A stretch of DNA of 19,820 bases, taken from contig CAZNRY010000066.1 in NCBI GenBank assembly GCA_964575675.1, forward strand, positions 1 to 19,820, read 5' to 3'. Below are positions 7,147-13,281 of this stretch, in pieces. Under the pieces are notes generated by a model. It made no database searches, was not told the origin of the DNA, and saw nothing but the letters and a program-made list of their open reading frames with translations. The translations under genes and the position numbers were made by a program. Numbering within the stretch: the stretch's first letter is position 1; every line of letters starts with the position of its first letter. Origin of the DNA: CAZNRY01 sp964575675 (GTDB taxonomy: Bacteria; Eisenbacteria; RBG-16-71-46; CAIMUX01; VGJL01).

Positions 7147-8184
7147 CTACTCCTTGGACCTGCGGTCGGGTCCGATCCCGAGGTTGCACCTCTCGACACA
7201 GATCCTGCGATGATCCTTGCTCCGCAGGATGTCGCTGCGCCACTGCTTCATCGTCCCGCTGCGCCAAGAACCGTCGATGCCGTCCTTCAGGATGTTGCCG
7301 ACGAAGAACTCGTTGTGAATGCGGCAGCAGGGGGTCACGTTTCCCCGGAAATCGACGTAGATCTTCTGGAACGGCTCGAAGCATCGCTTGCGGTACCACT
7401 TCATGTCGATGCGCACGTCGACCATCTGACGAATCGCTTCGCGGCGGATCTCGGCCAGCGTCGAGCGGCGGGTCTCGGCCGGCAGCGAGGAGAACTGGTA
7501 CTCGCGCCGGTCGTAGATCTCACGTTCCGTCGACTCATCGCGGAAGGGCACCGTTTCGACCATGTAGATCCGCCTCACCCCGGCCGACGCCGCAAGGGTC
7601 GGCAGAAGGGGGGCCGAGGCATGGTTCTTGCGGTTCAGGACCGTGTAGAACGCAGTCCTGGTGGGGGACTTGCGCTCAACGAAGGAGCGGACGTTCTCGA
7701 GGATCTGCCTGAGGGACGCTCCGTCGCGAAGGTAGTCCATTTCTTCGGCCGTCCCGCCGTCGATCGAGACGCGGAGCTCGCTCAGGCCGCTTCCGGCGAT
7801 CCCCTCCGCCATGGCTCCCGCGAGGAGCATCCCGTTCGTATGGACGATCGTTTCGCGGATTCCCTTCTCCGCACAATGACGGATCATCCGCGGCAGATCG
7901 GGGTGGAGGAGCGGTTCACCCTGACCGGAGAGCCAGATGCGGCGGACTGAACCCAGCGCGTCGACGAGAGAGCGGAACTCATCGAAGGGCATCTGTCCGA
8001 GCACGGGGAGCTTCAGGCGGGTACAGGTACGGCATGTAAGATTGCATCGATTCGTGATCTCGACTTGCGCCATCTGCGGCTCGGGCACGAGGGACGCAAA
8101 GCCCCGGCTCGCCCAGATCAGGCCGAGCCACGCGCGGCGGAGCGAGCGCTCCACGATGGGGCTCAATCGCCCTTCGTCGTGCAT
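7147..8184 (-). CDS. Radical SAM protein with SPASM-like C-terminal domain
   Basis: This 345-residue protein has a canonical radical SAM cluster motif CNLTCRTC (C47, C51, C54), followed by WLSGQGEPLLHPDLPRMI (the GGEP-equivalent SAM contact), TIVHTNGMLL, and ELRVSIDGGTAEEMDYLRDG. The C-terminal part has cysteines at 268, 286, 287, 329 and 333 around CFEPFQKIYVDFRGNVTPCC, typical of SPASM/twitch domains that bind one or two extra Fe-S clusters. This architecture occurs in peptide-modifying enzymes and in many capsule or glycan-cluster enzymes. No candidate precursor peptide is visible here, so sugar or glycan chemistry is the more likely role. It sits 34 bases downstream of the DegT aminotransferase and 23 upstream of the methyltransferase. 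The ATG start has GAGG just upstream. Confidence 0.85.
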   Translation of the reverse strand: MHDEGRLSPIVERSLRRAWLGLIWASRGFASLVPEPQMAQVEITNRCNLTCRTCTRLKLPVLGQMPFDEFRSLVDALGSVRRIWLSGQGEPLLHPDLPRMIRHCAEKGIRETIVHTNGMLLAGAMAEGIAGSGLSELRVSIDGGTAEEMDYLRDGASLRQILENVRSFVERKSPTRTAFYTVLNRKNHASAPLLPTLAASAGVRRIYMVETVPFRDESTEREIYDRREYQFSSLPAETRRSTLAEIRREAIRQMVDVRIDMKWYRKRCFEPFQKIYVDFRGNVTPCCRIHNEFFVGNILKDGIDGSWRSGTMKQWRSDILRSKDHRRICVERCNLGIGPDRRSKE

Positions 8185-8218
8185 CCGTCCTCGACGGCCG
8201 CGGCTCCAGGAGCCGGCC

Positions 8219-9415
8219 TCATCGCGCGTATGCGGTCAGGACCTTCCGCACCGCGGTGACCACGTCCTCGACGTCCGAATCGGTCAGCTTCGTGGAGAAT
8301 GGAATCGAAATCGTGCGGTCCGAGATGAACTCGGCGTTCGGGAAATCTCCCCGGGCAAATCCGTAGGTCTCCCTGTAGTAGGGATGGAGGTGCGCGGCCG
8401 TGTAATGGACCCCGATGCCTATGTTCTCGGCCTGAAGCGCGGCGAGTATCTGATCCCTCTGGACCGTGAGGTTGTCGGTGTCGACGAGCAAGGTGTAAAG
8501 ATGATGGGCGTGCCGTTCGCCGTCGGCCGGTGGTTCGGGGAGGGCGGTGGGAAGATCGGCGAACGCCTCGTTGTAGCGCTTCCAGATCTCGACCCGCCGC
8601 CGCCATCCATCCTCGACGCGGCGGAGCTGGTGGAGTCCGATCGCCGCCTGAATGTCCATCATGTTGTACTTGAATCCCGGGAAGTGGACGGAATAGTGCT
8701 TGTACCCCTCGTCGCCGAACCGCTTCCACGCGTCCTTCGACATCCCATGAAGCCCCGCGACCTTGACCCATGCGGCGATCTCGTCGCTCTCCGTGGTTAC
8801 CATCCCGCCCTCAACCGTGATCATGTTCTTGTTCACGTAGAAGCTGAAGGCGGTGCAATCGCCGATCCGGCCGATCTTCCTCCCCGCATGGGATGCCTCG
8901 AGGGCATGCGCGGCATCCTCTAGGATCTTGATCCCGCGGGGTCGGGCGAGTGATTCGATCGCGGTCATGTTGCAGGGCCGCCCCGCGAAGTGGACCGGGA
9001 TGATCACCCGCGTCCGGTCCGTGATCTTGCGGGCGATCTCTGCGGGGTCGATGTTCTGTGTCTTGCGATCGCAATCGGCGAAGACGGGGCGCGCCCCGAC
9101 GTGGACGATCGAGTTCACCGTGGCCACGAAGGTGAGCGGGGTTGTGATGACCTCGTCCTCGGGTTTCGTCCCGAGGGCGATCATCGAGAGATGAAGGCCG
9201 GCCGTGCACGAGTTCAGCGCGACGGCGTGTTTGCAGCCGATGTAGGAGCGGAACTCCTCCTCGAATCGGGCCACGCGGGGTCCCGTCCCCGGCCAACCGG
9301 AGCGAAGGGTCTCGACGACCTCCTGGATCTCTTCTTCCCGGATGTCGGGACTGCCGAAGATCAGGAAGTCCTTCCTGACCGGTCGCCCGCCTTCAATGGC
9401 CAGAGCCTGCTTCAA
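8219..9415 (-). CDS. DegT/DnrJ/EryC1/StrS-family PLP-dependent sugar aminotransferase
   Basis: This 398-residue protein starts at TTG 9415. Family features are PLTFVATVNSIVHVGARPVFADCD (92-116), PVHFAGRPCNM (140-150), the PLP-contact aspartate in LEDAAHALEA (D167), the Schiff-base lysine K196 in SFYVNKNMITVEGGMV, and FKYNMMDIQAAIGL. These enzymes move an amino group from glutamate or glutamine to a ketosugar nucleotide. A longer frame opens at 9499, but that N-terminal part is low-complexity and lies over the predicted promoter. TTG 9415 follows a GGGAGGA site by six bases and gives the typical start KQALAIEGGRPVR. As first gene of the minus-strand cassette it points to synthesis of an amino sugar for a surface glycan. 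The exact sugar is unknown. Confidence 0.92.
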   Translation of the reverse strand: MKQALAIEGGRPVRKDFLIFGSPDIREEEIQEVVETLRSGWPGTGPRVARFEEEFRSYIGCKHAVALNSCTAGLHLSMIALGTKPEDEVITTPLTFVATVNSIVHVGARPVFADCDRKTQNIDPAEIARKITDRTRVIIPVHFAGRPCNMTAIESLARPRGIKILEDAAHALEASHAGRKIGRIGDCTAFSFYVNKNMITVEGGMVTTESDEIAAWVKVAGLHGMSKDAWKRFGDEGYKHYSVHFPGFKYNMMDIQAAIGLHQLRRVEDGWRRRVEIWKRYNEAFADLPTALPEPPADGERHAHHLYTLLVDTDNLTVQRDQILAALQAENIGIGVHYTAAHLHPYYRETYGFARGDFPNAEFISDRTISIPFSTKLTDSDVEDVVTAVRKVLTAYAR

Positions 9416-9421
9416 GTCGAT

Positions 9422-9428
9422 TCCTCCC
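9422..9428 (-). promoter_or_regulatory. Shine-Dalgarno site for the TTG start at 9415
   Basis: Read on the minus strand this is GGGAGGA, with six bases before TTG 9415. It is the clearest ribosome-binding site in the region and is the reason to prefer this TTG over the upstream ATG at 9499. Confidence 0.65.
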
Positions 9429-9470
9429 GGGCCCAGGCGCTCCCCGCGCCCTCCGGACCGCCGGACCCTC

Positions 9471-9499
9471 AGACTAACCGCAGCGTCCGAAAGCGACAA
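9471..9499 (-). promoter_or_regulatory. Predicted sigma70-type promoter of the aminotransferase cassette
   Basis: On the minus strand TTGTCG (9499-9494) and TAGTCT (9476-9471) are separated by exactly 17 bases. Transcription would begin near 9464, giving a leader of about 50 bases that includes the GGGAGGA site. The -35 box resembles the one predicted upstream of the S8 protease gene (TTGTCC). Confidence 0.45.
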
Positions 9500-9684
9500 G
9501 AAGAGGCTCGGAGGTCGGAAACCGGGATTCTCCTTCGATCGGTGGCGGCCGGCCGGTGTCGGGGAAGCCCCATTCTCGCGGCGGATTGTGGGGATCCAGC
9601 GGACAATGGGCGACTAATCCTTGACCGTCCCCATCGAACCAGGCCATCCTTGCGAGAAATGTCACTGGGGGCAGGAATGATCGG

Positions 9685-10935
9685 ATGCTAGGAAGCAGAT
9701 ACTGGCGGACACGGCGCGAAAGTCCGACCGGCATGTCCGCGCGGCCCCCGGGTCGCCACCTTGCATCATCGGTCATCCTCCTCATCGCGCCCATCGCGAT
9801 CTTGGCCCTCTTCGTGGCCGCGTCGCCCGACGCCTCCGCCCAGGTCCCCCGCCCACTCCCTCCGACGAGTCGTCCCGTGGTACTCGACACGCCCAACGAC
9901 GCCGGAAGGAGCATCACGGTCCGGTGGGATCCTTCGCCCGAGGATCACGCTGGCGGGGGCGGAGTGAAGGCTTACGAGATCCAGCGGTCGACTTCTCTGG
10001 GCGGCCCCTTCGAGCGGGTAGCCGCCGTGCCGCCCGGATTCACCGAGTCAATCGACGCGCGCGATGTCAAGGACGGCGTGCCCTACTACTACCGGATCGT
10101 GGCCGTCGGGGACGGGCAGTCCGCGCCATCCGACGCGTCGCTCCCGGCGATATCACGGGCGCAGTGGTTTCATCGCGGCCGGCTGAACGCGCTTGTCGCC
10201 GTGGTCGTCCTCTCCGCTCTCATCATCTACTTCATCGAGTACGCGCGCAGGGGAGGGGCGATCTTCATCCGCAAGATCGCGGGGCTTGATGCCGTCGATG
10301 AGGCGGTCGGCCGCGCCACCGAGATGGGCCGCAAGATCCTCTACATCCCCGGGACCTCGGACATGGACAACGTCCAGACCCTTGCGGGCATCGCAATCCT
10401 GGGACGGGTTGCGCGCCTCACGGCCGAGTACGAAACGCCCCTGGAGGTCCCGGTCTCGCGCTCCCTCGTCATGGTCGCGTGCCGCGAGACGGTGAAGGAG
10501 GCATACCTCTCGACCGGGCGGCCCGACGGCTATTCGGACTCGATGGTCTACTACCTGACCGACGACCAGTTCGGCTACGCAGCCGCCCTGGACGGGATCA
10601 TGGTTCGAGAGAAACCGGCGACGATCTTCATGCAGGGGTCGTTCTATGCCGAATCTCTCGTTCTGGCCGAAACGGGCAACTCGGTCGGCGCGATCCAGAT
10701 CGCCGGAACGGCCCAGGCGAGCCAGTTGCCGTTTTTCGTCGCGGCCTGCGACTACACCTTGATCGGGGAGGAGCTGTTCGTCGCGGGGGCCTACCTTTCG
10801 AAGGAGCCGCGGCAGTTGGGAAGTCTGAAGGGCCAGGACATGGGCAAGGCGATCATACTGGTGCTTCTGCTGGTCGGGATCGTGATCCAGACATCGGGGC
10901 TCTTCGACTTCGCCTCGCTCTTCGAGGTTCAGTAG
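9685..10935 (+). CDS. Exported FN3-domain membrane protein with DUF6754-like cytoplasmic domain
   Basis: This 416-residue protein starts at ATG 9685, with AGGA about nine bases upstream; ATG 9733 is an alternative. A signal peptide is visible: hydrophobic core at about 27-46 and a likely cleavage after ASA at 52. Residues about 65-153 form a fibronectin type III domain (SITVRWDPSPEDHAGGGGVKAYEIQRS, then GVPYYYRIVAV and SAPSDAS). A membrane helix at 168-186 is followed by basic residues (EYARRGG), placing the next domain inside the cell. Residues 190-387 resemble the uncharacterised DUF6754 family: DEAVGRATEMGRKILYIPG, QTLAGIAILGRVARLTAEY, MVYYLTDDQFGYAAALDGIM, IAGTAQASQLPFFVAACDYTLIGEE. A last helix spans about 388-404. 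No catalytic motif is recognised. It is the first gene of a four-gene membrane cassette. The DUF name is from memory of the family pattern. Confidence 0.75.
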   Translation: MLGSRYWRTRRESPTGMSARPPGRHLASSVILLIAPIAILALFVAASPDASAQVPRPLPPTSRPVVLDTPNDAGRSITVRWDPSPEDHAGGGGVKAYEIQRSTSLGGPFERVAAVPPGFTESIDARDVKDGVPYYYRIVAVGDGQSAPSDASLPAISRAQWFHRGRLNALVAVVVLSALIIYFIEYARRGGAIFIRKIAGLDAVDEAVGRATEMGRKILYIPGTSDMDNVQTLAGIAILGRVARLTAEYETPLEVPVSRSLVMVACRETVKEAYLSTGRPDGYSDSMVYYLTDDQFGYAAALDGIMVREKPATIFMQGSFYAESLVLAETGNSVGAIQIAGTAQASQLPFFVAACDYTLIGEELFVAGAYLSKEPRQLGSLKGQDMGKAIILVLLLVGIVIQTSGLFDFASLFEVQ

Positions 10936-10940
10936 ATACC

Positions 10941-11594
10941 ATGAAGCGCGGAGTTCCCCTCTTCCTGACCGCTTTCGTCGGCATCATCTACATCGTCCAG
11001 TTCTTCGTACCGCACCGGCCGTTCTCCGGAATGCAAGATATTCTGACCGACTGGGTCTCGATCATCGCCGCCTTCGCGATCTGGCTCGGAGCGCTAAATC
11101 TAATGAAGGTGTCGGGCGACAAGGTCTATCGGAAGGAGAAGGGGGCAGTTTACGCGCTCATCATCATCGCGAGCTTCCTGCTGATGAGCGTGATCGGGTT
11201 TTTCTTCAGCGGCGGGGCGCGCTTCCAGGACCCGGGAACCCCATTCGATTGGATGTACCAGAACGTCTACAATCCGCTCTCCGCGACGATGTTCGCCATG
11301 CTCGCCTTCTACGTCGCGAGCGCCTCCTACCGTGCCTTCCGGGCCAGGAACCGAGAGGCGACCCTCTTGCTGCTCGCGGGCTTCCTCGTAATGCTCGGCC
11401 GGGTGCCGGTGGGTGATGCGATCACGGGCTTTCTGCCGGAGGGATACCGTCTCTCGAACTTGTCCGACTGGATCATGAACGTCCCGAACAAGGCGGGGCA
11501 GCGCGCCATCATGATCGGGATCGCCTTGGGCACCGTCTCGACGAGCCTGCGCTTGATTCTCGGGATCGAGCGCTCGCACCTGGGAGGGGAGTGA
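10941..11594 (+). CDS. Six-helix membrane protein of unknown function (cassette gene 2)
   Basis: This 217-residue protein starts at ATG 10941, only five bases after the previous stop. It has about six hydrophobic helices: residues 5-22 (PLFLTAFVGIIYIVQFFV), a pair around 37-55 (VSIIAAFAIWLGALNLM), 68-90 (AVYALIIIASFLLMSVIGFFF), about 108-131, 139-158 and about 190-208. A loop contains GGARFQDPGTPFDWMYQNVYNPLSATMF, which looks conserved-type (aromatic, proline and asparagine rich) and may face the outside. No transporter, enzyme or known family signature is recognised. Its place directly between two other membrane proteins, with overlapping starts and stops downstream, suggests a structural subunit of the same complex. 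The end overlaps the next ATG (TGATG, 11592-11596). Confidence 0.75.
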   Translation: MKRGVPLFLTAFVGIIYIVQFFVPHRPFSGMQDILTDWVSIIAAFAIWLGALNLMKVSGDKVYRKEKGAVYALIIIASFLLMSVIGFFFSGGARFQDPGTPFDWMYQNVYNPLSATMFAMLAFYVASASYRAFRARNREATLLLLAGFLVMLGRVPVGDAITGFLPEGYRLSNLSDWIMNVPNKAGQRAIMIGIALGTVSTSLRLILGIERSHLGGE

Positions 11595-12448
11595 TGTCGC
11601 TTCTCGACCGGATGCTGAAGCTCGACCGTAGGTGGATCTACCTCTTCGTCGGGGTTGCCGTCGTCGTGCCGCTCTTCCTGAAGATCCCGCAGGAGATCCC
11701 GATCACGCCGGAGACGCGCGGGCTCTATGACACCGTCGAGAGCCTCCCGCCCGGCTCGAAGGTCTTGCTGGCCTGCGACTATGATCCCGGTTCGGCCGCA
11801 GAGATCCAGCCGATGGCGACGACCTTCTTGAAGCACGCCCTGAGTCGCCGGCTGAAGGTGATCATCGTCGGGCTCTGGGCGCAGGGGCCGCAGCAGGCCG
11901 ACCTGGCCCTCTTGGACGCCCTCCAGGAACCCAAGGTCTCGGCGGTCGATCCGAAATACGGGACCGACTATCTGAACCTCGGATTCCAGTCGGGCAACGA
12001 GGTCGTGATCCAGAGAATGGGTTCCGACATCCGAGCCGTGTTTCCACGCGACTCGAGGGGAACGCCGGTCGACCGCTTCCCGATCATGGAGGGGGTGAAC
12101 GACTTCACCTCGATCGCGTTCATCTTCAACGTGTCGGCCGGGTATCCGGGAGTGGTGGAATGGGTTCAGTTCGCCGGAGACCGCTTCCATGCACGGATTG
12201 CCTCGGGCTCGACGGCCGTGCAGGCGCCGCAGGTCTATCCCTATTTCCCCCGGCAGATGGTCGGTCTTCTCGGCGGGATGAAGGGCGCCGCCGAGTACGA
12301 GGAGGTGACCGGCTTCCGGGGCAAGGGGACGAAGTTCATGCTCGCGCAGTCCTTCTCCCACGTCATCGTCGTCTTCTTCATCGTGGTCGGAAACCTCGCA
12401 TTCTTCCTGACGCGCCGCAGGAAGTCGATGGAGGGCGCCGGGGCATGA
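11594..12448 (+). CDS. Membrane-anchored protein with extracytoplasmic Rossmann-like domain (cassette gene 3)
   Basis: This 284-residue protein starts at ATG 11594, with GGGAGG six bases upstream; GTG 11591 would add one residue. There is one helix at about 14-30 (WIYLFVGVAVVVPLFL) preceded by basic residues, and one at about 256-272 (HVIVVFFIVVGNLAFFL) followed by TRRRK. By the positive-inside rule both ends are cytoplasmic and the ~220-residue middle is outside. The middle begins ETRGLYDTVESLPPGSKVLLACDYDPGSAAEIQPMATTFLKHALSRRLKVIIVG, an alternating strand-helix pattern like a Rossmann or GldG/ABC-auxiliary-type domain. GVNDFTSIAFIFNVSAGYPGVVEW and YPYFPRQMVGLLGGMKGAAEYE follow. No enzyme motif is recognised. 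The 3' end overlaps the next gene by ATGA. Confidence 0.75.
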   Translation: MSLLDRMLKLDRRWIYLFVGVAVVVPLFLKIPQEIPITPETRGLYDTVESLPPGSKVLLACDYDPGSAAEIQPMATTFLKHALSRRLKVIIVGLWAQGPQQADLALLDALQEPKVSAVDPKYGTDYLNLGFQSGNEVVIQRMGSDIRAVFPRDSRGTPVDRFPIMEGVNDFTSIAFIFNVSAGYPGVVEWVQFAGDRFHARIASGSTAVQAPQVYPYFPRQMVGLLGGMKGAAEYEEVTGFRGKGTKFMLAQSFSHVIVVFFIVVGNLAFFLTRRRKSMEGAGA

Positions 12449-13128
12449 GCGGCCTGATCGGCGTCTGGATCGGAGCCTTCCTCACGCTGGGGATCCTCTC
12501 CTTCCTCTACAAGGACAACCCCGTCTACAAGATCTGCGAGTCGATCTTCGTCGGGATCTCGGCCGGCTACTGGTTCGTGAGCCTCTTCTGGCAGACGATC
12601 TGGCCCAAGCTGTTCCTGAACCTTCGGGACGCATCCGTGAAGCTGGCGGCTGGCGGGGGCTGGGACTACCGCTTCATCTACGTAGTCGCGGCGATCCTCG
12701 GGATCATGATGCTAATGCGCCTCCTCCCCAAGGGTGGGTGGATATCGCGTTGGCCGCTGGCCTTCATCGTAGGATCGACGGCGGGGCTCTACTTCATCAC
12801 CTATCTCCAATCGAATGCGATCAACCAGATCCACGACACGCTCGTCCCGCTGGCTGGGGCCGGGCGGGGCAGTCTACTGGGGTTTGCGCTGCCGTTTCGG
12901 GTCGACTGGGACGCGATCTTCATATTCGTCGGCACCGTGACGGGCCTCGTCTATTTCTTCTTCTCCGTCGAGCACAAGAGGGCGGTGGGGGGGGTCGCGC
13001 GGATCGGGATCTTCTTCCTGATGGTGACCTTCGGCGCCTCGTTCGGGTACACGGTGATGAGCCGCATGTCGCTTTTGATCGGACGGATGGACTTCCTGTT
13101 CGGCGATTGGCTCGGCCTGTTGCGCTGA
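12445..13128 (+). CDS. Six-helix membrane protein of unknown function (cassette gene 4)
   Basis: This 227-residue protein starts at ATG 12445, which overlaps the previous stop (ATGA). About six helices are visible: LIGVWIGAFLTLGILSFLY (4-22), ICESIFVGISAGYWFVSLFW (29-50), YRFIYVVAAILGIMMLMRLL, WPLAFIVGSTAGLYFITYL, WDAIFIFVGTVTGLVYFFFS and IGIFFLMVTFGASFGYTVMS. The stretch YKDNPVYKICESIFVG, just after helix 1, is a polar, possibly functional loop. No known transporter or enzyme family is recognised. It is not similar by eye to cassette gene 2 beyond both having six helices. It ends the plus-strand cassette and is followed by a strong hairpin at 13213-13245. Confidence 0.75.
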   Translation: MSGLIGVWIGAFLTLGILSFLYKDNPVYKICESIFVGISAGYWFVSLFWQTIWPKLFLNLRDASVKLAAGGGWDYRFIYVVAAILGIMMLMRLLPKGGWISRWPLAFIVGSTAGLYFITYLQSNAINQIHDTLVPLAGAGRGSLLGFALPFRVDWDAIFIFVGTVTGLVYFFFSVEHKRAVGGVARIGIFFLMVTFGASFGYTVMSRMSLLIGRMDFLFGDWLGLLR

Positions 13129-13212
13129 CGACCGTACTGCGCGCTTCGCGGCGGCCCCCGCGGTCGCCTGGCGGCCCGGTACTACGCGGCTCCTCGCAGG
13201 AGTTCGCTCAAA

Positions 13213-13245
13213 CGAAAGAGCAGACCCGATGGGCCTGCTCTTTCG
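13213..13245. terminator. Probable bidirectional terminator hairpin between convergent genes
   Basis: CGAAAGAGCAG (13213-13223) pairs perfectly with CTGCTCTTTCG (13235-13245). Inside, after one A/C mismatch, CCC pairs with GGG around a GAT loop. The stem starts with AAA and ends with TTT, so it looks the same from both strands. It lies 84 bases after the stop of the plus-strand membrane cassette and 36 bases after the stop of the minus-strand S8 gene. The T-tract is short (three), which weakens the case for strong intrinsic termination. Confidence 0.65.
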
Positions 13246-13281
13246 CCGAGGAGTCCGGGCGCCCGGGGCGCCGCGGTTGGA

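Larger units (their letters stand above)
9416..9684. other. Divergent intergenic region between the glycan cassette and the membrane-protein cassette
   Basis: This 269-base stretch holds the leader and predicted promoter of the minus-strand aminotransferase gene. It must also hold the plus-strand promoter for the gene at 9685. A TTGACC at 9621-9626 is a possible -35, but no good -10 lies 16-18 bases downstream. I see no convincing gene, RNA or repeat in it. Confidence 0.5.

Noticed and set aside
9621..9626. TTGACC as the -35 box for the membrane cassette
   Set aside because: No acceptable -10 element lies 16-18 bases downstream.
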